Positions 44,544 through 53,790 of a DNA stretch of 64,000 nucleotides are shown here, piece after piece (within the stretch, counting starts at the first letter, position 1; every line of letters begins with the position of its first letter). Made by a program: the position numbers and the translations under genes. Under the pieces are notes generated by a model. It was not told the origin of the DNA and did no database searches. It was given only the letters and a program-made list of their open reading frames with translations. The stretch is from contig NZ_CP121261.1 in NCBI RefSeq assembly GCF_029637605.1, positions 3,348,001 to 3,412,000 of the forward strand, given 5' to 3'. This DNA comes from Achromobacter spanius. Lineage in GTDB: Bacteria; Pseudomonadota; Gammaproteobacteria; Burkholderiales; Burkholderiaceae_B.

Positions 44544-46064
44544 TCAAGTTGCTGCCTTCACCGCGGCCATCACACCGTGCTCGCGCAGGTTTTCCAGATG
44601 CGAGGCCAGCGCGGCGACGAAGTCGGGCTTTTTTCCCAGGTCGCCAAACACGGGTTTGAAGGCTGCCAGCACCATGGCGCGGCGGTGCGCCGCTTGCGAA
44701 GGGGCCGACGCCCGCGCGGCGACCTCGGCGCGCGACAGCAGCTTGGCCAAGCGCGCTGCCAGCGGGTCTTCGATGGCGTAACGCGCACCCAGCTCGTCTT
44801 CGCCGCGCAGATAGTGCAGCCACGCCGCCACGGCAAGCGTCAGGCGGTTGATGTCGTCGCCCGTGCGCAGGCGGTCGCGTAGGGTTTCAAGCAGCCGTTG
44901 CGGCACCTTCTGCGAGCCGTCCATGGCCACTTGCGAGCTCGGGTGCGGCAAAGCCGGGTTGGTGATACGGGCCAGGAAACGGTGGTGATATTCCTCCAGT
45001 CCGCTGGCCGGAATGCCCTTCAAGGTGGGTGCGATTTCCAGCCGCATCATGGCATCGACAAAATCACGCAAGGCCGGCGTCTGCGCCGACGCGCTGATGG
45101 TCCGATGCCCCAGCAAGGTGCCCAGGTAGGCAAGGGTGGAGTGCGGCCCGTTCACCATGCGCAGCTTCAGGCGTTCATAGGGTTCGGCGTTACGCACAAA
45201 GGTGGCGCCGCCTTGCGTTTCCCACGCCGGGCGACCGGCCGCGAATTTATCTTCGATCACCCAGTTCAGATAGGGCTCGCCCACCACGGGCCAGGCGTCC
45301 TGCACCCCCAGCCGCGTGGCGATGCGCGCCCGGTCGCCGTCGTCGGTGCCGGGCACGATGCGGTCCACCATGGAATTGGGAAAGGTGCAGTACGTATCGA
45401 TCCAGGCGGTCAGCGCCACGTCCACGCGCAGGGCAAAGGCCAGCACCAGGCTGCGCAGCATGTCGCCGTTGCCCAGCAGGTTGTCGCAAGACAACAGCGT
45501 GACGGGCGGCAGGCCGCGCTCGCGACGCAGCGCCAACCCGTAGACCAGGATGCCGATGGTGCTGCGCGGGCGCTGCGGGTTTTCAATGTCATGAAGAATG
45601 TCCGGGTCATCCCAGCGCAAATAACCGGTGGCCGGTTCGTGGCTATAACCCTTTTCGGTCACGGTCAGGCTGACGATGCGGGTCTGCGGATACGCAATGC
45701 GCTCAAGCACGGCGTTGGGATCTTCCTCGGCCACCATCACTCGCAGCACAGAGCCCACCACGCGCAGTTGTTCGCGGGGCTGACCGTCGACGCCGCCCTC
45801 GCGCAGGGCCAGCGTGTACAGGCCGTCTTGCGGTGTCAGGGCGTCGCGCGTGGCGCGGCTGCGCAGCGACACGCCCAGGATGCCCCAGCTCATGTCGCCG
45901 CTGGCCTCGATGGCCAGGTCCGTCATCACCGCCTGATGCGCGCGATGAAATGCCCCCAGGCCCAAATGCACGATGCCGGGCGTGAGCCGGCTGCGGTCAT
46001 AGGCCGGCTTTTCCACGTCTGCGGGCAGGCGCGGCAACGACTCCGAATTCAAACGTTCGAGCAT
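44544..46064 (-). CDS. uxuB: Mannitol-dehydrogenase-family oxidoreductase (mannonate/tagaturonate type)
   Basis: 506 residues from the ATG at 46064; a longer in-frame start at 46214 has no family sequence. RLTPGIVHLGLGAFHRAHQA is the NAD-binding signature, TVTEKGYSHEPATGYLRWDD and LLSCDNLLGNGDMLRSLVLA are conserved, and the catalytic Lys lies in PYERLKLRMVNGPHSTLAYL. Family members interconvert fructuronate and mannonate (UxuB) or mannitol and fructose. Beside an altronate-dehydratase gene a uronate substrate is likely; the symbol is by family resemblance. No strong ribosome-binding site is seen. Confidence 0.85.
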   Translation of the reverse strand: MLERLNSESLPRLPADVEKPAYDRSRLTPGIVHLGLGAFHRAHQAVMTDLAIEASGDMSWGILGVSLRSRATRDALTPQDGLYTLALREGGVDGQPREQLRVVGSVLRVMVAEEDPNAVLERIAYPQTRIVSLTVTEKGYSHEPATGYLRWDDPDILHDIENPQRPRSTIGILVYGLALRRERGLPPVTLLSCDNLLGNGDMLRSLVLAFALRVDVALTAWIDTYCTFPNSMVDRIVPGTDDGDRARIATRLGVQDAWPVVGEPYLNWVIEDKFAAGRPAWETQGGATFVRNAEPYERLKLRMVNGPHSTLAYLGTLLGHRTISASAQTPALRDFVDAMMRLEIAPTLKGIPASGLEEYHHRFLARITNPALPHPSSQVAMDGSQKVPQRLLETLRDRLRTGDDINRLTLAVAAWLHYLRGEDELGARYAIEDPLAARLAKLLSRAEVAARASAPSQAAHRRAMVLAAFKPVFGDLGKKPDFVAALASHLENLREHGVMAAVKAAT

Positions 46065-46223
46065 GATTGACCCAGGGCGGAAGGCGCCATGCACCCGTCG
46101 GATGACCGGCCAGTCGGCGCGCGAATGAGGATATCTGTAGCGGCTGAATTCTTCGACACCAAGACGGTGACCAAATGCAACGCCGGCGTCCACCATCACC
46201 GGCCCCTTCATCACTGATGGCCG

Positions 46224-47759
46224 CTACATCACCGCGCCCAGTTGCCACGGCACGAATTCGTTCTGGCCATACCCGTGCTCTTCGCTGCGCGTGCGGCGGC
46301 CCGACGCCGTTTGCAGCATCAGCTGGAAAATGCGTTCGCCCATCTGCGCCACGCTTTGCGCGCCGTCCACCACTTCACCGCAATTGATGTCGATGTCGTC
46401 TGACTGGCGCTGCCACAAGGCGGTGTTGGTCGACAGCTTCAAGGACGGCGCGGGTGCGCAGCCATAGGCGGAACCTCGGCCGGTGGTGAAGCAGATCAGG
46501 TTGGCGCCGCCCGCCACCTGGCCGGTGGCGGACACGGGGTCGTAGCCCGGCGTGTCCATGAACACCAGGCCGCGCGTGCGCACGGGCTCGGCGTACTCGA
46601 ACACGTCGGTCAGGTTGGTGGTGCCGCTCTTGGCAATGGCGCCCAAGGACTTTTCAAGAATGGTGGTCAGCCCGCCCGCCTTGTTGCCGGCCGATGGGTT
46701 GTTGTCCATTTCGGCGTCATTGCGGGCGCAGTAGTCTTCCCACCAGCGCACGCGCGCCAATAGTTTTTCGGCCACGGCGGGCGTTTGGGCGCGGCGCGTC
46801 AGCAGGTGTTCGCCGCCATAGATCTCGGGCGTTTCCGACAGGATCGCGGTGCCGCCATGACGCACCAGCAGATCCACCGCCGCACCCAGCGCCGGGTTGG
46901 CGCTGATGCCCGAATAACCGTCGGAACCGCCGCATTGCAGGCCCACCGTCAGATGGCTGGCCGGCACCGATTGGCGGCGTACCTGGTTGGCCTGGTCCAG
47001 CATGCGCTCGACCAGTTCAATGCCACGCGCCACGGTTTTGCGCGTGCCGCCCGTGTCCTGGATATTGAAGGTGTGCAAGAGGCCGCTTTCACGCAGGCCT
47101 TCTTGTTCCATCAAGCCGCCGATCTGGTTGGTTTCGCAGCCCAGGCCCACCACCATCAGCCCGCCAAAGTTGGCGTGGCGCGCATAGCCGCCCAGCGTGC
47201 GGCGCAGCACTTTCAGCGGCTCGCCCTCGCTGCCGGTGGCACAGCCCGCGCCATGCGTCAGCGCCACTACGCCGTCCACGTTCGGACAGGCGGCCAGCGC
47301 CTCGGGATGGATGTCGCGGCGGAAGTGGTCGGAGATGGCGCGCGCCACGGTGGCCGAACAGTTCACGCTGGTCAGGATGCCGATGTAGTTGCGCGTGGCG
47401 ATTCGGCCATCGGGGCGCACGATGCCCTCGAAGGTGGCAGGCTGCGCCACGTAATCGGTGGGGTGCGCGCCCTGCCCCACCGCGTAGTCGCGCTCGAATT
47501 CAGAGAACTCCAGGTTGTGCGTGTGCACGTGCTGCCCGGCCGCGATGGCCTGCCGCGCCACGCCGATGATCTGGTTGTAGCGGCGCACCGGTTCGCCCTC
47601 GGCGATGGCGCGCACGGCCACCTTGTGACCAGGCGGCACCAGCCCCTGCACCGTCACGCCTTCGCCTTCCAGCCGCGTGCCGCTGACCAGTTGGCGCCGG
47701 GCGATCACCACGTTGTCCGCCGGGTGGATGCGGATGAACGCCATTTCGTTCTGGGACAT
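46224..47759 (-). CDS. uxaA: Altronate dehydratase family protein
   Basis: 511 residues from the ATG at 47759. An N-terminal SAF domain (residues about 1-95, ADNVVIARRQLVSGTRLEGE) is followed by the large dehydratase domain: RNYIGILTSVNCSATVARAI, ALTHGAGCATGSEGEPLKVL, VVGLGCETNQIGGLM, LQCGGSDGYSGISANPALGA and NNPSAGNKAGGLTTILEKSL. The conserved Cys residues probably hold the iron centre. It dehydrates an aldonic acid to a 2-keto-3-deoxy acid. Substrate could be altronate or a related sugar acid; the FAH and SDR genes upstream suggest the product is oxidised further rather than phosphorylated. Confidence 0.92.
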   Translation of the reverse strand: MSQNEMAFIRIHPADNVVIARRQLVSGTRLEGEGVTVQGLVPPGHKVAVRAIAEGEPVRRYNQIIGVARQAIAAGQHVHTHNLEFSEFERDYAVGQGAHPTDYVAQPATFEGIVRPDGRIATRNYIGILTSVNCSATVARAISDHFRRDIHPEALAACPNVDGVVALTHGAGCATGSEGEPLKVLRRTLGGYARHANFGGLMVVGLGCETNQIGGLMEQEGLRESGLLHTFNIQDTGGTRKTVARGIELVERMLDQANQVRRQSVPASHLTVGLQCGGSDGYSGISANPALGAAVDLLVRHGGTAILSETPEIYGGEHLLTRRAQTPAVAEKLLARVRWWEDYCARNDAEMDNNPSAGNKAGGLTTILEKSLGAIAKSGTTNLTDVFEYAEPVRTRGLVFMDTPGYDPVSATGQVAGGANLICFTTGRGSAYGCAPAPSLKLSTNTALWQRQSDDIDINCGEVVDGAQSVAQMGERIFQLMLQTASGRRTRSEEHGYGQNEFVPWQLGAVM

Positions 47760-47815
47760 GAGGACTCCGGAAAATAAAGGGTGCGGGCGGGGGTGCAGAC
47801 GAGGCTTGGGCGCGA

Positions 47816-48682
47816 TCAGCCGTCGATCAACGCCGGGTCCCAGGCATGCACGCGCTGGCGCTGTTCGCCCAGGCCCGCGATGCCCAGCTTGATCTCGTCG
47901 CCCGCCTTCAGATAAACGGGCGCGGGCTTTTGTCCCATGCCCACGCCGGGCGGCGTACCGGTGCTGATCAGGTCGCCGGGGTACAGCGTCATGAAGCGGC
48001 TGACGTACGCCACCAACTGCGCCACGCCGAACACCATGGTGCGCGTGCTGCCATTCTGGTAGCGCTTGCCGTTCACTTCCAGCCACATCTCCAGGTCTTG
48101 CGGATTGGGAATTTCGTCGGCGGTGGCCAACCACGGGCCAATGGGGCCGAAGGTGTCGCAGCCCTTGCCCTTGTCCCACGTGCCGCCGCGTTCAATCTGG
48201 TATTCGCGTTCGGACACGTCGTTCACCACGCAATAGCCGGCCACGTGCTTCATGGCGTCGGCCTCGCTGACGTAGCGCGCCTTTTCGCCGATGACCACGC
48301 CCAGTTCAACTTCCCAATCGGTCTTGATGGAATCCTGCGGCAACACGACGGGGTCATTGGGGCCCACCACCGCTGAGGTCGGCTTCATGAAGATGACGGG
48401 TTCGGCCGGCACGGGCAGGCCCGATTCGGCGGCGTGGTCGGCGTAGTTCAACCCAATGCAGATGAACTTGCCCATGCCGCTCCACGGCGGCGCCACGCGC
48501 CCCGGGTTCGCCACCAGCGGCAGCGTGGATGCATCCAGCGCGCGCAGTTCGGCCAGGCGCGCGGCGCTGAGCGTTTGCGCGGTGATGTCGGGCAGCACGG
48601 CAGACAGGTCGCGCACCTTGCCCTGCGAGTCGATCAGGCCAGGTTTCTCGGCGCCCTTGGCGCCATAGCGCATCAGTTTCAT
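47816..48682 (-). CDS. Fumarylacetoacetate hydrolase family protein
   Basis: 288 residues from the ATG at 48682. MKLMRYGAKGAEKPGLIDSQ opens as in the branch containing 2,4-diketo-3-deoxy-L-fuconate hydrolase and so-called ureidoglycolate lyase. KFICIGLNYADHAAESG and the metal site DWEVELGVVIGEKARYVSEA, ending in DLISTGTPPGVGMGQKPAP, mark the FAH fold. It cleaves a C-C bond of a diketo acid by hydrolysis, giving pyruvate plus a hydroxy acid. The dehydrogenase that would make the diketo substrate is encoded just upstream. Confidence 0.9.
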   Translation of the reverse strand: MKLMRYGAKGAEKPGLIDSQGKVRDLSAVLPDITAQTLSAARLAELRALDASTLPLVANPGRVAPPWSGMGKFICIGLNYADHAAESGLPVPAEPVIFMKPTSAVVGPNDPVVLPQDSIKTDWEVELGVVIGEKARYVSEADAMKHVAGYCVVNDVSEREYQIERGGTWDKGKGCDTFGPIGPWLATADEIPNPQDLEMWLEVNGKRYQNGSTRTMVFGVAQLVAYVSRFMTLYPGDLISTGTPPGVGMGQKPAPVYLKAGDEIKLGIAGLGEQRQRVHAWDPALIDG

Positions 48683-48713
48683 AACGGTTCCTTGTTGCGA
48701 AAGAGGAAAACAA

Positions 48714-49460
48714 TCAGTTGGACCAGCCGCCGTCAATCACCTGGGCGGTGCCGGTGGTGAAGGCGGATTCATCGCTGGCAAGATACACCGCCAGCGCGGC
48801 GATTTCATCGGTGCGGCCGATGCGGCCCATGGGTTGGCGGGCGGTGAAGGCAGCTTCGACAACGGCTATCGTCTGCCCGCTGGCCACCGCCTGCGCTTCG
48901 ATGCGCTGACGCAAGGACGGCGATTCAACGGTGCCTGGGCAGATGGCATTGCAGCGGATGCCTTGCGCCACGAAGTCCGCCGCCACCGACTTGGTCAGCC
49001 CGATCACGGCGGCCTTCGTCGCGCCATAAGCGCAGCGGTTGGGCGCGCCCTTGATGCTGCCCGCCACCGACGCCATGTTGACGATGGACCCCGCGCCGCG
49101 CGCCAGCATGCCAGGCAGGCAGGCGCGGATCAGCCGGTACATGGACCGCACGTTCAGGTTGAAGGAAAAGTCCCACGCGTCTTCGTCGCAGTCCAGGATG
49201 GTGCCGGCGTGGACAAAGCCCGCGCCGTTGAACAGCACATTCACCGGCCCCGCGCCTTCCACCAGCGCGGTGATGGCGCGGCCATCGGTCACGTCCAGCA
49301 CTTGCGTGCGGCAGCCGGACAGCGTCAGCAGCGCCTCGGCATTGATGTCCACGGCCAGCACGTCGGCGCCTTCGCGCGCGAATGCCTCGGCCACGGCGCG
49401 GCCGATGCCCTGGCCGGCGGCGGTCACGATGGCGGTCTTGCCTTGCAGTCTTTGCGACAT
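48714..49460 (-). CDS. Short-chain dehydrogenase (2-keto-3-deoxy sugar acid dehydrogenase-like)
   Basis: 248 residues. [20 protein letters not shown] is the cofactor site, [20 protein letters not shown] the stabilising motif, and [20 protein letters not shown] with [20 protein letters not shown] the catalytic Ser-Tyr-Lys region. The short FNGAGFVH and DGGWSN ending resemble 2-keto-3-deoxy-L-fuconate dehydrogenase and BDH2-like enzymes. It would oxidise C4 of a 2-keto-3-deoxy acid, feeding the FAH-family hydrolase encoded 31 nt downstream. Confidence 0.9.
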   Translation of the reverse strand: MSQRLQGKTAIVTAAGQGIGRAVAEAFAREGADVLAVDINAEALLTLSGCRTQVLDVTDGRAITALVEGAGPVNVLFNGAGFVHAGTILDCDEDAWDFSFNLNVRSMYRLIRACLPGMLARGAGSIVNMASVAGSIKGAPNRCAYGATKAAVIGLTKSVAADFVAQGIRCNAICPGTVESPSLRQRIEAQAVASGQTIAVVEAAFTARQPMGRIGRTDEIAALAVYLASDESAFTTGTAQVIDGGWSN

Positions 49461-49473
49461 GAATGCGTGCTCC

Positions 49474-50883
49474 TTATTTGCCGGCCATGCCCATGGCGGT
49501 GGGCAGCCACAGCGTGATCTGCGGGATGTAGGTAATGGCGATCAGCGCCGCGAACAGCGGCAGCAGCCACGGCAGGATAGCCATGGTGGTGCGCTCGACC
49601 GACAAGCGCGACACCCTCGCCAACACGAACAGCACCATGCCCATGGGTGGATGCAGCAGCCCGATCATCAGGTTCAAGACCATGATCAAGCCGAAGTGAA
49701 CCGGGTCGATGCCCAGTTGCAGCACGATGGGCAGCAGGATGGGAACCAGGATCGTGATGGCGGCAATGGTGTCGATGAAGCAACCCACGATCAGGATCAG
49801 CACGTTGGCCATCAACAGGAACACCCACTTGTTCTGCGTCACGCTCAGGATGGCGTCGGTCAGCGCCTGCGCGGCCTGCGTCGTGGTCAGCAGCCAGGCA
49901 AAGACCGATGCCGCCGTCACGATGAACAGCACGGATGCGGTGGTTTCGATGGTGTCGAATGAGGCCTTGGCCAAGGTCTTCAGCGTCATCGAGCGGTAGC
50001 GCACCAGGCCCAGGAACAGCGCCCAGATCACGGCGGCCACGGCGGCCTCGGTGGGGGTGAACCAGCCCAGCGTCATGCCGCCAATCAAGATCACCGGCGC
50101 CATCAAGGCCATGACGGCCGAAAAGTTGAAGCGCCAATCCAATAGCAGCAGCGCCGCGAAGGCGATGCCGGTGGCCAGGTTGGGCGATACGCCGGCCAGC
50201 GTCATCAACCAGATCAACAACGGAAACGCCAGCACGATCAGCACTTCCAGCCCTGCCCCGCCCAGGCGCCTCCAGTTGAACGCAACGTCGCCGCCCCAGT
50301 TATTGCGGCGCGCGTAATAGGCCACGGTCAACATCATCAACAAGGTCAGCACGACGCCCGGGATCAGGCCCGCCAGGAACAGCGAGCCGATCGACACGTT
50401 GGCCATCATGCCGTAGATGACGAAGGGCAAGGACGGCGGAATGATGGGGCCCAGCGTGGCGGATGCGGCGGTGACCCCGACCGCGAACTCCGTGTTGTAG
50501 CCATGGTCTTTCATGGCCTTGATTTCAATGGTGCCCAGGCCCGCCGCGTCGGCAATCGCGGTGCCCGACATGCCGGCGAACACCACCGAGCCGATGATGT
50601 TCACCTGACCCAGGCCGCCGCGCATCCAGCCCACCAGCGCCACCGCGAAGTTGTAGATGCGGCCGGTGATGCCGGCGATGTTCATCAGGTTGCCCGCCAG
50701 GATGAAGAACGGCACGGCCAGCAGCGGAAACGACTCTATGCCCGCGATCATGCGCTGCGCCACCACCACGTCGGGCACGCTGCCAGAAGCCAGAATGAAC
50801 AGCAGCGACGCGCCCACCATGGACACCGCCACCGGCAGGCCCAGGATCATCAACAGCAGAAACGTTCCAATCAATATGCCCAT
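49474..50883 (-). CDS. dctM: TRAP transporter large permease (DctM-like)
   Basis: 469 residues from the ATG at 50883. About twelve membrane helices. GILIGTFLLLMILGLPVAVS, VPFFILAGNLMNIAGITGRI, GGLGQVNIIGSVVFAGMSGT and the ATLGPIIPPSLPFVIYGMMA motif are diagnostic of DctM. It carries solute and sodium in the TRAP system with the DctQ and DctP proteins encoded upstream. The SDR gene starts 14 nt after its stop. Confidence 0.95.
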   Translation of the reverse strand: MGILIGTFLLLMILGLPVAVSMVGASLLFILASGSVPDVVVAQRMIAGIESFPLLAVPFFILAGNLMNIAGITGRIYNFAVALVGWMRGGLGQVNIIGSVVFAGMSGTAIADAAGLGTIEIKAMKDHGYNTEFAVGVTAASATLGPIIPPSLPFVIYGMMANVSIGSLFLAGLIPGVVLTLLMMLTVAYYARRNNWGGDVAFNWRRLGGAGLEVLIVLAFPLLIWLMTLAGVSPNLATGIAFAALLLLDWRFNFSAVMALMAPVILIGGMTLGWFTPTEAAVAAVIWALFLGLVRYRSMTLKTLAKASFDTIETTASVLFIVTAASVFAWLLTTTQAAQALTDAILSVTQNKWVFLLMANVLILIVGCFIDTIAAITILVPILLPIVLQLGIDPVHFGLIMVLNLMIGLLHPPMGMVLFVLARVSRLSVERTTMAILPWLLPLFAALIAITYIPQITLWLPTAMGMAGK

Positions 50884-50941
50884 GTCTTGCTCCTGGATAG
50901 GCAATGCGGGGTCATCAAGAATTGCGCCACGGCGAACACGT

Positions 50942-51613
50942 TCAATCCTGCGCGTCGTAGGCCGCGGGGTTTTCCAGGATGGAATAGCCTTGCCGCCAGT
51001 TGCGCGCCGACACTTGCAGCGACCGCAGGAACATCATGGCAAAGCCCGCCAGGGCCACCCAGTACACATAGGACTTGTTCCAGAACAGCGTGGTCATGGG
51101 CTCGTCGCCCACCAGCACGATGTAGCGGTACGTGAGCCACACCGCATAGCCAAAAAAGGCGGTGCGCAAGATATCGATCGCGGTAGCCAGCACGCGGCCC
51201 ACCGGCTTGGGCAGGTAGCGGTAAAGGAAGTCCACCTGGATGTGGCGGCAGGTCCGCACGCACATGGCGGCGCCCAGAAACACCACGCCAATCAGGCAAT
51301 ACACCGCCAGTTCCTCGGTCCAGGCAAAGGAGTCGTTCAGTACATAGCGGGAGAAGAACTGCAGGAAGACCAGCAGGGACATCATCCAGAATATGGCCAG
51401 GCAGATCCAGTCTTCAGGCTGGTAGCTGGACAGGTCGACCTTGTGCTGGTCGGCCTCTTCGAAGCTGTGGACGATGTCGTCGACGCTGGTCTGGTGCGGG
51501 CCGGAGGACGGGCCGGCGTGGCTGGTAGACGGGTTGGCGTGGCTGGGGGTCGACACCGGACCCGGCCTATGGCTCACGGCCGCCATCGGCGCCGCTTTCG
51601 CGTTGGAGTGCAT
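50942..51613 (-). CDS. dctQ: TRAP transporter small permease (DctQ-like) with extended N-terminus
   Basis: 223 residues from the ATG at 51613, after AGGGGAA. Four membrane helices (CLAIFWMMSLLVFLQFFSRY, LAVYCLIGVVFLGAAMCVRT, ILRTAFFGYAVWLTYRYIVL and VYWVALAGFAMMFLRSLQVS) with SFAWTEELAVYCLIGVVFLG, the DctQ signature. The first 60 or so residues are low complexity, rich in His, Pro, Ser and Ala, absent from typical DctQ proteins of about 170 residues. A later start is possible, but no ATG precedes the first helix until it is reached. Confidence 0.9.
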   Translation of the reverse strand: MHSNAKAAPMAAVSHRPGPVSTPSHANPSTSHAGPSSGPHQTSVDDIVHSFEEADQHKVDLSSYQPEDWICLAIFWMMSLLVFLQFFSRYVLNDSFAWTEELAVYCLIGVVFLGAAMCVRTCRHIQVDFLYRYLPKPVGRVLATAIDILRTAFFGYAVWLTYRYIVLVGDEPMTTLFWNKSYVYWVALAGFAMMFLRSLQVSARNWRQGYSILENPAAYDAQD

Positions 51614-51730
51614 GACGTTCCCCTGATCGGATTTCGGTGGATCGGCGGGCCACAAGGGCCCGCCGGTTCCGTGGGCGGCTACGACGGACAGCGACCGTGT
51701 GCAGTTACCCCGTGCAGCGAACACACGCGG

Positions 51731-52705
51731 CTACTTCACCGCCTGGATCTTTTCCCAATCCGACTTCTGGTAGCCGTATTGCTCGAACGGCACCTTCTCC
51801 AACACGGTTTTGCGGAAGTCTTCAACATTGACTTCGGCCACGTTCAGCCCGCGCTTCTTGAACACATCCACCATTTTCTTTTCGCTCGCGGCGACCTCGG
51901 CCGAGGCCTTTTCCGCCGCCTGCTGGGCGACTTCGGCGAAGACCTTCTTGTCGGCATCAGACAAGCTCTTCCAGAGCTTGCCCGAGATGACCGTGTTCAG
52001 GTGGTCGACGATGTGGCCCGTCAGAATGATGTTCTTCTGCACCTCGTAGAACTTCTTCGCTTCGATGGTGGTCAGCGGGTTCTCCTGCGCTTCCACCGTG
52101 CCGTTCTGCAAGGCCAGGTAGACCTCGGCGAACGCAATCGGCGCGGTGTTGGCGCCACAGGCGCGCGGCATGGCCAGGTAGGCGGCCACGTCCGGCACCC
52201 GGATCTTCAAGCCTTTCATTTCCGCGCACTTGGTGAAGGCGCGGTTGGACGTGGTCTGGCGTGTGCCGTAGTACGTGGTGGCGACGATGTGGTTGCCGCT
52301 TTTCTGGTCGTAGCCTTGCGTCAGCTCTTTGTAGATGTCGCTCTTGGTGTAGGCGATCAGGTGCTCGGGGCTGCGGAAGGTGTAGGGATAGTAGGTGACG
52401 CCGATGCGCGGGAAGCTCTTGGCGGCGAAGCTGGACCCGGAAATGATCATGTCCACCGTGCCCAGGGTCAGCCCCTGGTTGATGTCGTTTTCCTTGCCCA
52501 ACTGAGAGGCGGGATAGACATCGATGTGATAGCGGCCGTTGGTGCGTTTTTCGATTTCCTGCGCCGCCCACACCGACGAGGTATGGAAGGGTTCGGAAGT
52601 CTCGTACACATGCGCCCATTTCAACTTGGTTTGCGCCAGCGCGCTGCCACTGACGGCCAGCGCGACGGCGGCAAACAGCACTTTGATAGCGTTGCCTTTA
52701 TTCAT
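51731..52705 (-). CDS. dctP: TRAP transporter periplasmic binding protein (DctP-like)
   Basis: 324 residues from the ATG at 52705; signal peptide ends at SGSALAQ. KLKWAHVYETSEPFHTSSVW, GRYHIDVYPASQLGKENDIN and the solute-carboxylate Arg segment MKGLKIRVPDVAAYLAMPRA are family signatures, and AFAEVYLALQNGTVEAQENP is conserved. It binds a sugar acid such as a uronate or aldonate and hands it to DctQM. First gene after the GntR regulator, so its upstream region (52706-52832) should hold the operon promoter. Confidence 0.94.
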   Translation of the reverse strand: MNKGNAIKVLFAAVALAVSGSALAQTKLKWAHVYETSEPFHTSSVWAAQEIEKRTNGRYHIDVYPASQLGKENDINQGLTLGTVDMIISGSSFAAKSFPRIGVTYYPYTFRSPEHLIAYTKSDIYKELTQGYDQKSGNHIVATTYYGTRQTTSNRAFTKCAEMKGLKIRVPDVAAYLAMPRACGANTAPIAFAEVYLALQNGTVEAQENPLTTIEAKKFYEVQKNIILTGHIVDHLNTVISGKLWKSLSDADKKVFAEVAQQAAEKASAEVAASEKKMVDVFKKRGLNVAEVNVEDFRKTVLEKVPFEQYGYQKSDWEKIQAVK

Positions 52706-52832
52706 GTTGTCTCCTCTCTTTGAGGTGGCGGGCGCGGCGACTGTTGTTATGAGCCGGCCCGCTTTATGTTTCACATCGGAATTTCACCTACAGGTTGCAC
52801 CTTCGTACTGCGACTACGGATCCCCGGTGGCG

Positions 52833-53567
52833 TCAGGACGCCGCCGGTTCTTTGCTATCGATGCGCATCGTTTCGGCCGCGCCCGGCCAACTGGCGGTCA
52901 AGCGGTCGAACGAGCAGGAAAGATGGTGATGCATGGCGACGCGCGCGGCGGCCTCGTCGCCCGCGGCAATGGCGCTGATGACGCGGCGGTGCTCGGTGAT
53001 GGCGGCGGCCCAGCTATCGGGGTTTTCGAAGTAGTCGCCCAGCTTCACGGACAAGGGGTTGTGGCGTTCGTCGAATAGTTCGCCCACCACGCGCACCAGC
53101 ACGGCGTTGCTGGCCATTTCGGCCACGCGCAAATGGAACAGCCGGTCGCCGCGTATGGGCACGCTGGCCGCGCGGGCTTCGTCTTCCATGGCGCCCACCG
53201 CTTCCAGCAGGCCATCCACCAGCGCGGGCGCCGGGTTGCGAGCCGCCTGCGCGGCAAGCTCGCCTTCGATCGTCCAGCGCGCGCGGATGGTTTCCAAGGG
53301 GCTTTCCGCCGTCAGGCTGGCGCGCGGCGCGCCCGACAGGCTTTGCACGTATACGCCCGACCCCATGCGCACTTCCACCCAGCCTTCCACTTCCAGCGCA
53401 ATCAAGGCTTCACGCACCGACGGGCGAGACACGCCCAGCTTCAGCGCCAGGTCGCGTTCCGGCGGCAGGCGCGCGCCCACGGGGAATTCGCCCGCCTCGA
53501 TCAGCAAGCGCAGTTGGTCGGCGATCTGGCGGTACAAGCGGCGCGGCTCGATGGTCTGGATCGGCAT
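52833..53567 (-). CDS. GntR-family regulator (FadR/FCD type)
   Basis: 244 residues from the ATG at 53567; a longer in-frame start at 53744 is not family-like. LYRQIADQLRLLIEAGEFPV, GARLPPERDLALKLGVSRPS and VREALIALEVEGWVEVRMGS form the winged HTH. The all-helical FCD ligand domain has the metal-site residues (FHLRVAEMASNAVLVRVVGE; ITEHRRVISAIAAGDEAAAR; MHHHL). Members near uronate genes (UxuR/ExuR type) repress until bound by a sugar acid. It is the first gene of the minus-strand sugar-acid cluster. Confidence 0.93.
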   Translation of the reverse strand: MPIQTIEPRRLYRQIADQLRLLIEAGEFPVGARLPPERDLALKLGVSRPSVREALIALEVEGWVEVRMGSGVYVQSLSGAPRASLTAESPLETIRARWTIEGELAAQAARNPAPALVDGLLEAVGAMEDEARAASVPIRGDRLFHLRVAEMASNAVLVRVVGELFDERHNPLSVKLGDYFENPDSWAAAITEHRRVISAIAAGDEAAARVAMHHHLSCSFDRLTASWPGAAETMRIDSKEPAAS

Positions 53568-53646
53568 GGTGGCGATGGGGTTGCGGTGAAACGGCGATGC
53601 CTGGGCGATACCTTGGCGATACCCCGGGATCTTGTAATCCCGGAAA

Positions 53647-53663
53647 GGTAAAGTGGCCTTACC
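53647..53663. promoter_or_regulatory. Possible operator upstream of gntR
   Basis: GGTAA-N7-TTACC, a perfect 5-bp inverted repeat overlapping TTACCAATTGACCAGA, lies 80 bp before the GntR start. FadR-branch GntR sites often contain GGT...ACC halves. Autoregulation is a guess from position. Confidence 0.3.
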
Positions 53664-53790
53664 AATTGACCAGAATCCTGCGCCTGCGCGCGATGCGTCA
53701 CAATTAGGGTTTGCCCATAGCCAAGCATCACGCCATGCGGGCAACCCACATCTGTTAAAAAGCGGCCACCTTCCGCCTTTCTAAGCGCTC

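Noticed and set aside
50657..52723. 688-residue plus-strand frame across the TRAP genes
   Set aside because: The minus strand encodes DctM, DctQ and DctP with clear motifs; the plus-strand frame is a GC-driven shadow.
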